This document shows, piece after piece, positions 26,487-35,341 of a stretch of 64,000 bases of DNA. This DNA is from Jeotgalibaca dankookensis (lineage in GTDB: Bacteria; Bacillota; Bacilli; Lactobacillales; Aerococcaceae), in the NCBI RefSeq assembly GCF_002005405.1, contig NZ_CP019728.1:186001-250000 (forward strand), read 5' to 3'. The notes below the pieces were generated by a model. That model saw nothing but the letters and a program-made list of their open reading frames with translations, did no database searches and had not been told where the DNA came from. The translations under genes were made by a program, and so were the position numbers. Each line of letters begins with the position of its first letter. The stretch's first letter is position 1.

Positions 26487-27725
26487 ATGATGATTCAAAT
26501 AGAATCTTTAGAAGAAATTATTCGTAACAAACAAATAAAGCCTGTTTTCCAGCCCATTATTTCCCTTAAAGATGGAAGCGTTTATGGCTATGAAGCTTTA
26601 AGCAGAACCACAGGTCATAATCAAATTGCTGATATGGAAGAGCTTTTTTCGTCAGCAAAAATTCACAATAAAAACTGGGAATTAGAGGCGCTTTGCAGAG
26701 AAAAAACTATGGAGAGTGCCTATACTTTCATGAATTTGTCTCCGCAAATAAAATTATTCATCAATGTCTGTCCGGGGGTCATTAGCCAAGATGCTTTAAA
26801 AGAGGAAATTAACCAAGAGAATCTTAGTCATTACGGGATTGAGTCTCATCAGCTCATCCTTGAAATAACAGAAAGACGCGTAATAGAAGATTCAAATAGT
26901 TTTGAAAATAAAGTTCTCTATTACCGCGATAAAGGTTTTCAATTAGCTCTAGATGACATTGGTTCGGCTTTTTCAGGTTTGACACGGATTAAAGATTTAC
27001 AGCCCGACTTTGTCAAAGTTGACCGTGGACTGATTCAAAATATTCACAAAGAAGATATCAAAAAAGCCCTCCTAAAAGGAATGGTAGCTTTTTCGAAAGC
27101 TTCTCATACGAAAATTATTGCGGAAGGAATTGAAAGCTACGAAGAGCTAAAAGTCTTGGTTGAATTAGGTATTGATTATGCACAGGGCTACTTTATCCAA
27201 CGACCTGCGGAAACCATTGCGCCTATTGATGAGAATCTGGTCGCAGCGATTAAAGGTATTCATACCGAGTTAAAAAAGCAAGCTCAAATGACTAGTTTCT
27301 ATCCTCCTGTTAAGTATCTCTGCAACTTAGGTGGTGCGGTTCCTTATGATCAGCCCATGGTAGAGGTTTACGAATGGTTAGCGGCTAATCCGGGTATCAA
27401 TAAAATATGCCTGATTAAAAACCAGATTCCAGTTGGCATTGTTGATAAAGCACAATTAATAGAGAAGATGGCACATAAGGATTTCTATCAAAATAAACCC
27501 ATCCATCTTCTAGCAAATAGGGAAATGGTTTTAGTTGATAAAGAGCTGCGATTAAACGAAGTCTTAGCGCTGACAGCAGATTTAGAAAAAGAAGTATTAA
27601 TTGTTGTTACCGACCAAGGAAATTATTTTGGCAAGATTAGTCATAAAAAATTACAGAAAAAATTTAAAAAAATAGAATTAAAACGGACAAAAAGCGCCCA
27701 TGTTCACTTAAAAAATGACTTATGA
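26487..27725 (+). CDS. EAL-domain protein with CBS-like C-terminal part
   Basis: Probable cyclic di-GMP phosphodiesterase or binding protein. The EAL domain (about 10-245) keeps the signature residues: YGYEALSR, FINVCPG, LILEITER, LALDDIGSAFSGL, DFVKVDRGL, IIAEGIE and YAQGYFIQRPAE. The C-terminal 150 residues hold two segments resembling degenerate CBS motifs (INKICLIKNQIPVGIVDKAQL and EVLIVVTDQGNYFGKISHKKL). It has no GGDEF domain and none occurs elsewhere in the window. Single-gene unit between terminators; a TATAAT is at 26428. Catalytic activity is likely from the residues but unproven. Confidence 0.82.
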   Translation: MMIQIESLEEIIRNKQIKPVFQPIISLKDGSVYGYEALSRTTGHNQIADMEELFSSAKIHNKNWELEALCREKTMESAYTFMNLSPQIKLFINVCPGVISQDALKEEINQENLSHYGIESHQLILEITERRVIEDSNSFENKVLYYRDKGFQLALDDIGSAFSGLTRIKDLQPDFVKVDRGLIQNIHKEDIKKALLKGMVAFSKASHTKIIAEGIESYEELKVLVELGIDYAQGYFIQRPAETIAPIDENLVAAIKGIHTELKKQAQMTSFYPPVKYLCNLGGAVPYDQPMVEVYEWLAANPGINKICLIKNQIPVGIVDKAQLIEKMAHKDFYQNKPIHLLANREMVLVDKELRLNEVLALTADLEKEVLIVVTDQGNYFGKISHKKLQKKFKKIELKRTKSAHVHLKNDL

Positions 27726-27766
27726 TACAATAAAGCGAATGAATCATAAAAAAGGAGCGGATCGTA

Positions 27767-28507
27767 ATGAAGGGTAAAACAGCGATTATTACTGGTGGCG
27801 GAAGTGGCTTTGGACAAGAAACAGCCATTAAACTTGCCCAGCAAGGTGTCAATATTTGTGTTGTTGATATTTCAGACGAAAATGGTCTTAAAACTGTTGA
27901 GCTTTGCGAAAAAGAAGGTGCACAAGCAATTTTTGTAAAAGCAGACGTCAGCAACCTGGACCAAGTGAAAAATTACGTAGCCAAAACAATCGAGGCCTTT
28001 GGAAAAATCGATTTATTTTTCAATAATGCCGGTATTTCAGGTTCAGGTGTGCGCACGTTAGAATGTTCTGAAGACGAATTTGAAGCGATTGTAAATGTTA
28101 ACTTGAAAGGGGCATTTTACGGCCTCAAGTATGTGGTCAATGAAATGCTCAAAACAGGTGGAGGTTCCGTTGTGAATACAGCCTCATTAGGTGGCGTTGT
28201 GGGAATGCCAACATTAGGTGTTTATTCAGCAACGAAACACGCGATTGTGGGCTTAACAAAAACGATTGCCGGCGAATACGGAAGAGATAATATCCGAATC
28301 AATGCGATTGCGCCGGGAACCAATGAAACACCAATGGTCAAAGCATTTCCAGCTGATGCAATTGCAGCTATGGCTGATGCGGTTCCTATGGGCCGACTCG
28401 GACAGCCGCATGAAGTTGCGGACGTTGTTGTTTTCTTACTAAGTGAACAAGCGTCTTATATTCATGGTGCCGTTATATCCATTGATGGCGGATCAGCAGC
28501 ACTATAG
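27767..28507 (+). CDS. Short-chain dehydrogenase/reductase
   Basis: Classical SDR of 246 residues. The cofactor motif is TGGGSGFGQETA, Asp in VVDISD suggests NAD(H) preference, NNAG is in FFNNAGIS, and the active site is Ser (NTASLGG) with YSATK. The end, IHGAVISIDGGSAAL, is standard. Substrate unknown; the family includes glucose, 3-ketoacyl and sorbitol-type dehydrogenases. RBS AAAGGAG is well placed. Confidence 0.87.
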   Translation: MKGKTAIITGGGSGFGQETAIKLAQQGVNICVVDISDENGLKTVELCEKEGAQAIFVKADVSNLDQVKNYVAKTIEAFGKIDLFFNNAGISGSGVRTLECSEDEFEAIVNVNLKGAFYGLKYVVNEMLKTGGGSVVNTASLGGVVGMPTLGVYSATKHAIVGLTKTIAGEYGRDNIRINAIAPGTNETPMVKAFPADAIAAMADAVPMGRLGQPHEVADVVVFLLSEQASYIHGAVISIDGGSAAL

Positions 28508-28517
28508 GATTCTTTCG

Positions 28518-28552
28518 AGTCTGATTTGTGTGCGCACAAGTCAGACTTTTTT
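28518..28552 (+). terminator. Terminator after the SDR gene
   Basis: AGTCTGATTTGTG and CACAAGTCAGACT pair over 13 bp (one G-U) around TGCG, then a T run. Confidence 0.88.
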
Positions 28553-28582
28553 GATGACAAAAATTAAAGATGGAGGATGTAA

Positions 28583-29419
28583 ATGAATATAGAAGCAATT
28601 GTACTCGATATTGATGGCACACTGTTGACATCAAAAAAAGTGATTAGTGAAAAAACAAAGACGGCACTCTTAGCGGCCCAAGAACAAGGAATCAAAATCA
28701 TTCTAGCTTCTGGTCGTCCAACTCGAGGGATGTGGCACCTCGCTGAAGAATTACAGCTCGATAAACATAATGGTTACTTAGTTTCCTTCAATGGTGCGCG
28801 GGTAACCGATTGTCAAACAAAGGAAGTTTTATTCAACCAAACACTTTCAACTGAAACCAGTCAAGCAATTTTAGAACACGTTAAAACATTTGATGTCATC
28901 CCTATGATTTACGGCGATACACATATGTATGTAGAAGATGTATACGCCAATGAAATAAACTATCCAGCAGGTAACACCACTAATATTATCGAATATGAAG
29001 CGCGTATGTGTCGCTTTCAATTAGCTGAGGCAGCTGATTTAGCAGCATTTGTCGACCGCCCTCAAAATAAAATTTTAATGGCGGGTGACCCAGAATATTT
29101 ACAAACGGTTTATAAAGATATTCACCAACCGTTTGCGGCGACAACAACAGGTGCTTTTTCAACACCATTTTATTATGAGTTGACCGACAAAAATATTAAT
29201 AAGGCCTTTGCCTTAAATACCGTTTTACAAGCACAAGATATACACCCTCAACAAATTATTTCATTTGGTGATGCGCAAAACGATCGCTCCATTATTGAAT
29301 ACGCCGGCACCGGTGTGGCCATGGGGAACGCCATGCAGGAAATTTTGGACGTTGCCGACGCAGTCACACTATCGAATGATGAAGATGGGATTGCTGTCTT
29401 TTTAGAAAAGGTTCTATAA
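28583..29419 (+). CDS. Cof-type HAD-IIB phosphatase
   Basis: Sugar-phosphate or nucleotide-type phosphatase. HAD motifs: DxD in IVLDIDGTLLTSKK, the Ser/Thr motif in ILASGRPTRG, Lys in DKNINKAFAL and the acidic pair in IISFGDAQNDRSIIEYAG. The cap domain (about 80-190) is of type IIB. Length 278 is normal. It is 2 bp from the GtrA-family gene, so the two are cotranscribed. Substrate cannot be inferred. Confidence 0.87.
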   Translation: MNIEAIVLDIDGTLLTSKKVISEKTKTALLAAQEQGIKIILASGRPTRGMWHLAEELQLDKHNGYLVSFNGARVTDCQTKEVLFNQTLSTETSQAILEHVKTFDVIPMIYGDTHMYVEDVYANEINYPAGNTTNIIEYEARMCRFQLAEAADLAAFVDRPQNKILMAGDPEYLQTVYKDIHQPFAATTTGAFSTPFYYELTDKNINKAFALNTVLQAQDIHPQQIISFGDAQNDRSIIEYAGTGVAMGNAMQEILDVADAVTLSNDEDGIAVFLEKVL

Positions 29420-29421
29420 AG

Positions 29422-29826
29422 ATGAATCAGTGGTACCATAAATATCGCCAAGCCATCCAATATTTGCTATTTGGAGTGCTGACGACGCTAGTAAATATAG
29501 TTGTTTTCTTTTTACTAGAAAAGATGCTTCCGTATTTAATGGCTAACGCTATTGCCATTGTGGTTGCGATTCTTTTTGCCTTTTATACGAATAAAAGATT
29601 TGTTTTCCAATCAATTAGCGAAACTAAAAAGGAACATATAGACGAACTGATTCGTTTTGTGGGATTTCGACTTTTTTCTGGTTTATTAGATATGATGAGT
29701 ATGTGGATTTTAATTGGCATCTTTAAAAGTGACACTAGTCTCGCCAAAATCTTAACCCAGATTCTAGTTTTCGTCTTAAATTATGTATTTAGCAAATTTT
29801 TTGTATTCAAAAACGTATCTTCCTGA
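29422..29826 (+). CDS. GtrA-family membrane protein
   Basis: Small integral membrane protein (134 residues) with four hydrophobic helices, as in the GtrA/DPMS-associated family, including QYLLFGVLTTLVNIVVFFLL, FYTNKRFVF and VFVLNYVFSKFFVFK. Family members are thought to move lipid-linked sugars across the membrane or assist glycosyltransferases for teichoic acid or O-antigen decoration. Role here unknown. Confidence 0.83.
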   Translation: MNQWYHKYRQAIQYLLFGVLTTLVNIVVFFLLEKMLPYLMANAIAIVVAILFAFYTNKRFVFQSISETKKEHIDELIRFVGFRLFSGLLDMMSMWILIGIFKSDTSLAKILTQILVFVLNYVFSKFFVFKNVSS

Positions 29827-29844
29827 GCGAAGATACGTTTTTTT
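29811..29844 (+). terminator. Terminator after the GtrA-family gene
   Basis: AAACGTATCTTC and GAAGATACGTTT form a 12-bp stem whose loop includes the stop codon, followed by more Ts. Confidence 0.85.
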
Positions 29845-29957
29845 CCCACTTTAATACTTTTAAAAAGTTGAAAGTGGTCATTAAATTGCGATAATGACCA
29901 CATTAGGCCAAGCTAAATATGCGAAAGTGGGAATTAAACCAATATAATGACCACTTT
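29843..29957. repeat. Array of alternating inverted AAAGTGG motifs (array C)
   Basis: Copies alternate in direction: TTCCCACTTT (29843), AAAGTGGTCATTA (29871), TAATGACCAC (29892), AAAGTGGGAA (29924), TAATGACCACTTT (29945). The second and third form a perfect 10-bp hairpin; the second and fifth a perfect 13-bp inverted repeat; the first and fourth a perfect 10-bp one. The layout matches arrays A and B but the sequence is different. It runs up to the galT stop codon. Confidence 0.65.
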
Positions 29958-31432
29958 TACAAAGAATCCACAAATCGTTTAAAGGCACTCAATCCTTGCT
30001 CGGTCATTTTGTAAACCCCGGCATCTTCTAAAACGCGTTGGAAGACTTGTCCAACTGCTTTTTCAACAGTTCCTTGGTAATCCTCATCAGTGACAGTAAT
30101 TGTATCGGCCCACGGTTGGTGAATACTAGCTATTTCATGAGGTCGGCCTGCCAAATACTTCTTGACTTCGATTAATTCATCCTTCAAACGAGGCGGTAAA
30201 ATAGCTAAACCCATTACTTCAATCAAACCAATATTTTCCTTTTTAATATGTTGAACATCTTGATGCGGGTGGAAAATACCATCTGGATATTCTGCGGTCG
30301 TTCGATTATTACGCAAAACAATATCGCAAACAAATGCTGCTCCTTGGCGGCGAGCAATAGGAGTCACCGTATTATGTGGTTTCCCATCCGAAAACGCCTC
30401 AATCGACACGGACGCATCGCTATAACCGCGCCATTTTTCTAAAATATGGACGGCGGCCTCTGTTAAAGCCTCCTTATCGTCACTTTGAATACGGATGACC
30501 GACATCGGCCAATTTACAATCCCAAAGGAAACCGTTTCAAACCCCGTAACTTCAAAATTAAAAAGGATATCAGCTTTTTCCATTGCAAAAGTATGTCTAC
30601 CACCTTGATAGTGGTCGTGGGACAAAATAGAGCCCCCGACAATCGGCAAGTCCGCATTCGATCCCACAAAATAATGTGGGAACTGATCAACAATCCCAAA
30701 TAAATTTTCAAAGGTTTTCTTCTCAATCTGCATCGGGCGGTGCTTAGAGGCTAGGAAAATACAATGTTCCTCATAATAAGCATAAGGAGAATATTGGAAT
30801 CCCCACGTTTCACCTAACATCGGAAAACGAACAATCCGATGGTTAAAACGAGCTGGATGCGTTAAGGTACCCGCATATCCCTCGTTTTCTAAACACAACT
30901 GGCAAAGAGGGTAGGAGCTCTCCTTAGCCATCAAAGCAGCTGCAATAGCTTTCGGATCTTTTTCCGGTTTAGAAAGGTTAATCGTAACTTCTAAGTTTCC
31001 ATAATCCGATTGATAGTTAAAGGCAATATTTTTGGCAATCGCCTCTGTTTGAATATAATCATTGTCCTGACTCAGTTGATAAAAATAGTCCGTTGCATCA
31101 ATGGGATCCGTTTGATAGTGCAACCAGAATTCACGGTTTATAACCGAAGGGTCGGGCGTAATAATCGCCATTATCTTAGCACTAAAAATCGCACGGTCAG
31201 CCACACTGTCATCAACCAATTCCTGAGAAACAGCATAATCTAAGAAAAGTGGTAAAAGAGTCTTGGCTTCTGGTAGAGGATAAGTAGGGGCTATACCTAT
31301 TTCTAAACTATCTTTTCCTAATAAATCCAACAGTTGGTTTTGTTTTAAAATAAGGTCCAGTGGGTCAATATAACCTTTTTCTAATCCAAAGGTTAGCAAA
31401 TCAACAATTGCCTGCTCGACACGCGCCATCAT
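29957..31432 (-). CDS. galT: Galactose-1-phosphate uridylyltransferase, Firmicutes type
   Basis: Converts galactose-1-phosphate and UDP-glucose to glucose-1-phosphate and UDP-galactose in the Leloir pathway. It is the long class II form (491 residues) typical of Firmicutes and not closely alike to E. coli GalT. Family segments include [39 protein letters not shown] (His-rich active region) and the histidines in [19 protein letters not shown]. Its ATG overlaps the galK stop by 4 bp, so the two are coupled. No galE or galM is in the window. Confidence 0.93.
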   Translation of the reverse strand: MMARVEQAIVDLLTFGLEKGYIDPLDLILKQNQLLDLLGKDSLEIGIAPTYPLPEAKTLLPLFLDYAVSQELVDDSVADRAIFSAKIMAIITPDPSVINREFWLHYQTDPIDATDYFYQLSQDNDYIQTEAIAKNIAFNYQSDYGNLEVTINLSKPEKDPKAIAAALMAKESSYPLCQLCLENEGYAGTLTHPARFNHRIVRFPMLGETWGFQYSPYAYYEEHCIFLASKHRPMQIEKKTFENLFGIVDQFPHYFVGSNADLPIVGGSILSHDHYQGGRHTFAMEKADILFNFEVTGFETVSFGIVNWPMSVIRIQSDDKEALTEAAVHILEKWRGYSDASVSIEAFSDGKPHNTVTPIARRQGAAFVCDIVLRNNRTTAEYPDGIFHPHQDVQHIKKENIGLIEVMGLAILPPRLKDELIEVKKYLAGRPHEIASIHQPWADTITVTDEDYQGTVEKAVGQVFQRVLEDAGVYKMTEQGLSAFKRFVDSL

Positions 31433-32586
31433 AGAGCACGTGCTCCGTTTCCAATTTCTGCAATATAAAATTCAGCTGGATAGCCGATAACTTCCTGATA
31501 GTGATCACCAACTGATTGAATAAAATCATCGGTTTTATCTTTATCCACAATAGCAATAGCACATCCCCCAAAGCCAGCACCTGTCATGCGTGCACCAAGG
31601 ACGCCATCTTCTTGCCAAGCCTTTTCCACTAAGGTATCCAATTCCACGCCACTCACTTCATAATCATCTCGCAAAGAAACGTGCGATGCATTCATCAATT
31701 TACCAAACGCTTCCAGTTCCCCAGCCTTTAATTTCTCAGCCGCAACCAAAGTTCGCTGGTTTTCTGTAACGGCATGACGCGCACGACGCACCAAGGTCTC
31801 ATTGGAAAGAAGGTCTGTATGAGCCTCAAAGGTAGCCTCATCCAATTCGCCAAGCGATTCGATATCAAGCTCTGTCTGTAGCTCCTTCAACGCTTGTTGG
31901 CACTCAGATAGGCGCTCATTGTATTTTGAGTCGACCAGTTCGCGCCGTTTTTTTGTATTCATAATGACAATGACCCGATCGCCTAATTCAACGGGAATTT
32001 TTTCGTATTCCAACGTATTCGTATCTAACATCAGTGCATGATCCTTTTCGCCCATCCCAATTGCAAATTGGTCCATGATCCCGCTGTTTAAACCGAAGTA
32101 GTCATTTTCTACTTTTTTACCCAATTTGACGAGTTCTAACCGTTCAATATCCAAACCAGCCATTTTTTCAAAAATAATTCCGGCTAATAATTCCAAAGAA
32201 GCAGAAGAGGAAAGACCAGAAGCATTAGGAATATTACCCTCAATTAAAATATCTAAGCCCACGTCCAATTTATATCCTGCTTCTTTTAAATACTTGGCCA
32301 TTCCTTTGACATAATTCCCCCAGCTATCTTCTTTACGGTATTCTAAGTCATCCAAATCAACTACTAAAATTCCCGTTTCTGGAAAGTTAGTTGAAAATAA
32401 ACGCAAGGTCTGATTGCCGTTTTTTGCGACCAAAGCATAGGTTCCTAACGTAATCGTTGCCGGGAAAACGTGTCCGCCATTATAATCTGTATGTTCCCCA
32501 ATCAAGTTAATCCGTCCTGGTGAGAAAAAGGTATCCGTTGCTTCTAGGAAAAAAATATCTTTAAATGTTTGGTATAAATGATCCAA
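31429..32586 (-). CDS. galK: Galactokinase
   Basis: Phosphorylates galactose at C1, first Leloir step after import. GHMP-kinase motifs: [22 protein letters not shown] near the N-terminus, [18 protein letters not shown] for ATP, and [15 protein letters not shown] at the end. I place the start at a TTG (32586) with AAGGAG 8 bp upstream, which gives 385 residues, the usual size; an upstream TTG at 32640 would add 18 residues and overlap the promoter. First gene of galKT on the minus strand. Confidence 0.93.
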   Translation of the reverse strand: MDHLYQTFKDIFFLEATDTFFSPGRINLIGEHTDYNGGHVFPATITLGTYALVAKNGNQTLRLFSTNFPETGILVVDLDDLEYRKEDSWGNYVKGMAKYLKEAGYKLDVGLDILIEGNIPNASGLSSSASLELLAGIIFEKMAGLDIERLELVKLGKKVENDYFGLNSGIMDQFAIGMGEKDHALMLDTNTLEYEKIPVELGDRVIVIMNTKKRRELVDSKYNERLSECQQALKELQTELDIESLGELDEATFEAHTDLLSNETLVRRARHAVTENQRTLVAAEKLKAGELEAFGKLMNASHVSLRDDYEVSGVELDTLVEKAWQEDGVLGARMTGAGFGGCAIAIVDKDKTDDFIQSVGDHYQEVIGYPAEFYIAEIGNGARAL

Positions 32587-32611
32587 ATTAATCACTCCTT
32601 CATTTTCTTCT

Positions 32612-32640
32612 ATTGTAAACCTTTTCAGTTGACTACTCAA
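32612..32640 (-). promoter_or_regulatory. galKT promoter with overlapping cre-like site
   Basis: On the minus strand TTGAGT, 17-bp spacer, TACAAT. The sequence TGAAAAGGTTTACA (plus coordinates 32614-32627) overlaps the -10 and matches the cre consensus at 13 of 14 positions, the mismatch being in the central CG. Catabolite repression of galKT is plausible. Confidence 0.6.
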
Positions 32641-32652
32641 TCATAAAAAATA

Positions 32653-32680
32653 TTTATTTAGTAAACATTTACTAAATAAA
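32653..32680. promoter_or_regulatory. 28-bp palindromic operator between galK and guaC
   Basis: Perfect palindrome with 13-bp arms TTTATTTAGTAAA and TTTACTAAATAAA separated by CA. The core TTTAGTAAACATTTACTAAA resembles a LacI-family operator and the site at galR. It lies upstream of the -35 boxes of both divergent promoters, 12 bp from the galK -35 and 16 bp from the guaC -35. Confidence 0.7.
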
Positions 32681-32696
32681 AGACCGAACGCATCCT

Positions 32697-32725
32697 TTGA
32701 CAAATATTTTCTTAAGGTGTAATAT
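32697..32725 (+). promoter_or_regulatory. guaC promoter
   Basis: Consensus TTGACA, 17-bp spacer, TAATAT. Transcription would start near 32732 and leave a leader of about 98 nt. Confidence 0.75.
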
Positions 32726-32740
32726 ACTTAAGGGAGCAAA

Positions 32741-32768
32741 ACATTAAAGCTTATCCAAGCTTTAATGT
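32741..32768 (+). promoter_or_regulatory. Strong hairpin in the guaC leader
   Basis: ACATTAAAGCTT and AAGCTTTAATGT form a perfect 12-bp stem with loop ATCC, about 10 nt after the predicted start. It has no T run, so it is not a terminator. It could protect the 5' end or be a binding site. I do not recognise a known purine riboswitch in the leader. Confidence 0.6.
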
Positions 32769-32829
32769 TCGCTTCTTGTGTCTGTGTAAAGCCAAAAAGG
32801 TGCACTAACAGAAAGGAATTTAATAAAAA

Positions 32830-33864
32830 ATGAAAATATTTGATTACGAAGACGTTCAGTTAATACCCAATAAGAGTATTGTACAGAGCCGTTCAGAATG
32901 CGACACCTCAGTAGAATTTGGTGGACGTCGTTTTAAGATGCCCATCGTTCCAGCAAATATGCAAACGATTCTCGATGAATCCTTAGCTGAGCAACTCGCT
33001 GCCAATGGTTACTTCTATATTATGCATCGTTTTGATGAGGCGGCACGTCTGCCATTTATACAAAGCATGCACGAAAAAGATTTATTTGCTTCCATTAGTT
33101 TAGGTATTAAGGAAACGGAATTTGATTTTGTTCGTGAATTAGTAGAAAAGAATGCGATTCCTGAATACACAACGATTGATGTGGCACATGGCCATTCGGA
33201 TCAAGTCATTAAAATGATTAAACACGTAAAAGAAATTATGCCCGAAACTTTCTTGATTGCCGGTAATGTTGGTACCCCAGAAGGTGTTCGTGAACTTGAA
33301 AATGCCGGAGCAGATGCCACAAAAGTTGGAATTGGCCCTGGTAAAGTATGTACCACTAAAATTAAAACCGGTTTTGGTACCGGTGGCTGGCAACTGTCAG
33401 CAGTTAGCTGGTGTTCAAAGGCAGCTCGAAAACCAATGATTGCGGACGGTGGTGTTCGAACAAACGGTGACATTGCAAAATCGGTTCGTTTCGGTGCTAG
33501 CATGGTTATGATTGGTTCACTCTTTGCCGGTCACGATGAATCACCAGGTGGCATTAAAGAAATCAACGGGCAAAAATATAAAGAATACTTCGGTAGTGCC
33601 TCTGAATATCAAAAAGGCGAACGTAAAAACGTCGAAGGTAAACGCATTTTAACGCCTTACCATGGTCCTTTGATGGATACTTTAACTGAAATGCAACAAG
33701 ACCTACAGTCATCCATTTCTTATGCAGGTGGTAAAGATGTTGCGGCTATTCGTAAGTGTGATTACGTTTTAGTGAAGAACTCTATCTATAACGGAGATAG
33801 CTCCAATCAAACGATTATCGAAGCCGGTCGTTCAACTTACGGCGAAGGCGACACAATTTTATAA
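32830..33864 (+). CDS. guaC: GMP reductase
   Basis: Reduces GMP to IMP with NADPH, returning guanine nucleotides to the adenine branch. IMPDH/GMPR barrel of 344 residues without the CBS insertion of IMP dehydrogenase. The catalytic Cys is in [45 protein letters not shown] is the phosphate-binding part. [11 protein letters not shown] marks the N-terminal substrate site. Monocistronic, with a strong promoter, a structured leader and a terminator directly after. Confidence 0.93.
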   Translation: MKIFDYEDVQLIPNKSIVQSRSECDTSVEFGGRRFKMPIVPANMQTILDESLAEQLAANGYFYIMHRFDEAARLPFIQSMHEKDLFASISLGIKETEFDFVRELVEKNAIPEYTTIDVAHGHSDQVIKMIKHVKEIMPETFLIAGNVGTPEGVRELENAGADATKVGIGPGKVCTTKIKTGFGTGGWQLSAVSWCSKAARKPMIADGGVRTNGDIAKSVRFGASMVMIGSLFAGHDESPGGIKEINGQKYKEYFGSASEYQKGERKNVEGKRILTPYHGPLMDTLTEMQQDLQSSISYAGGKDVAAIRKCDYVLVKNSIYNGDSSNQTIIEAGRSTYGEGDTIL

Positions 33865-33873
33865 CCATTTCCG

Positions 33874-33899
33874 GCTGAGACTTTTGTCTCAGCTTTTTC
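33874..33899 (+). terminator. Terminator after guaC
   Basis: GCTGAGAC-TTTT-GTCTCAGC, 8-bp stem with a T run. Confidence 0.88.
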
Positions 33900-33973
33900 T
33901 ATGTCAATTCCCTTTAATATTAAGGCAATTTGATATAAAATGGAGATATATCAAAGAAAAGAAGGCGAAATAG

Positions 33974-35122
33974 TTGAAAAAATTTATTTATGCAGATCTT
34001 TTTTACCTACCAGAAGGGGTCCAAGGACCAGGTTATTTAGAAATTAAAGATGGAAAATTCGGAGCTTTTACCAATGAAAAACCAGAAGGCGATATCATCG
34101 ATTACACCGGCAAACAAATTGCACCGGGGCTTGTTGATACGCATATCCACGGTTTTAAAGGGCACGATGTCATGGATAATGATGTTGAAGGCTTGAATGT
34201 TATCGCAGAAGGGATCTTGCAAGGGGGCGTTACCTCTTTCTTACCAACAACCTTAACAGCCTCAACGCAAGAATTGAATGATGTGTGCCAAACAATTGGT
34301 GAGCATGCGGAACAAATTAAAGGGGCTAAAATTCAAGGGATTTTCTTGGAAGGGCCGTTCTTCAGTGAGACCTACAAAGGTGCACAAAACCCTAAATATA
34401 TGGGAGATCCAGCAATTGATAAGTTGGCTAAGTGGCAAGAACTAGCACAAGGGTATGTGAAGAAAATTGCTCTGGCACCAGAACGAGATGGTGCAGTAGA
34501 GTTTATTGAATATGCGAAAGAAAATGATATTTATACAGCTATTGCTCATACCGATGCAACTTACGATCAATGTAAGGAAGCGGTTGATCATGGCGCGAAT
34601 ATTTTTGTCCATACCTTTAACGGTATGCGTGGACTTCACCACCGCGAACCAGGAGTAGTAGGGGCAGCGATGAGTTTGAAAGACGCTTTTTCAGAACTTA
34701 TTTGTGACGGTCACCACGTTCATCCTGTTTCTGCAGGAATTGTTATGGATGCGCATGGACGCGATAAAACCATGTTCGTAACTGATTGTATGCGTGGTGG
34801 TGGCTTAGGCGAAGGCGACTCCATGCTAGGAGAATTTGAAGTAACCATTAAAGATGGTGCAGCCCGTTTGAAATCAAACGGTAGTTTAGCAGGTAGTGTC
34901 TTGGAATTAATCGATGCCGTTCGTAATGTTGTAGAGTGGGGAATCGCTACGCCAGAAGAAGCCATTCAAATGGCAAGTATTGTTCCAGCTAAGAGTGTAG
35001 GGATTGACGATCGTTGTGGTCAAATTAAAGCGGACTATTCAGCTGATTTTATTGTTCTGGATGACAAGTTGAACCTAGAAGCGACTTATTTGGATGGAAA
35101 AGTAGCTTATCAAGCGGAATAG
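33974..35122 (+). CDS. nagA: N-acetylglucosamine-6-phosphate deacetylase
   Basis: Removes acetate from GlcNAc-6-phosphate for cell-wall sugar recycling or catabolism. Amidohydrolase fold, 382 residues: metal-site region DTHIHGFKGHDVMD, Glu in IFLEGPFFS, His in AIAHTDATYDQC and FVHTFNGMRGLHHREPG, catalytic Asp in FVTDCMRGGGLGEGD. The C-terminus has YSADFIVLDDKL. Start is a TTG preceded by AAGGCG, a weak ribosome binding site. No nagB neighbour is present in the window. Confidence 0.92.
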   Translation: MKKFIYADLFYLPEGVQGPGYLEIKDGKFGAFTNEKPEGDIIDYTGKQIAPGLVDTHIHGFKGHDVMDNDVEGLNVIAEGILQGGVTSFLPTTLTASTQELNDVCQTIGEHAEQIKGAKIQGIFLEGPFFSETYKGAQNPKYMGDPAIDKLAKWQELAQGYVKKIALAPERDGAVEFIEYAKENDIYTAIAHTDATYDQCKEAVDHGANIFVHTFNGMRGLHHREPGVVGAAMSLKDAFSELICDGHHVHPVSAGIVMDAHGRDKTMFVTDCMRGGGLGEGDSMLGEFEVTIKDGAARLKSNGSLAGSVLELIDAVRNVVEWGIATPEEAIQMASIVPAKSVGIDDRCGQIKADYSADFIVLDDKLNLEATYLDGKVAYQAE

Positions 35123-35306
35123 ACAGAAATTCAGCTATTATGTTGACAACATTTTTATTAAGTAGCTAATATATGAATAGTTTTATTCTCATTATTTTTT
35201 AATAATCGTAAAATCGATTGCATATAACAAAGGGTTTTCAATTAATTGATAGCCAATTGACTCATATTAATAACAATTAAACTAACATTTTCATAAAACG
35301 TCTTAT
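35123..35306. other. AT-rich non-coding stretch after nagA
   Basis: No gene seen. It has a possible promoter TTGACA-N18-TAATAT at 35143-35172 pointing toward the small RNA locus and no clear terminator for nagA. Confidence 0.5.
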
Positions 35307-35335
35307 TTGTAAGAACTTGAAAAATAGCTTAAAAT
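35307..35335 (+). promoter_or_regulatory. Promoter of a putative small RNA
   Basis: TTGTAA, 17-bp spacer, TAAAAT; start predicted near 35342. There is no open reading frame of useful size behind it. Confidence 0.55.
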
Positions 35336-35341
35336 AGAAAG

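Noticed and set aside
32587-32640. Longer galK reading frame from a TTG at 32640
   Set aside because: This segment holds the -35, -10 and Shine-Dalgarno of galK; the TTG at 32586 has correct spacing and gives standard length.
32732-32829. Purine riboswitch in the guaC leader
   Set aside because: The conserved core and loop-loop sequences of the purine riboswitch are absent.
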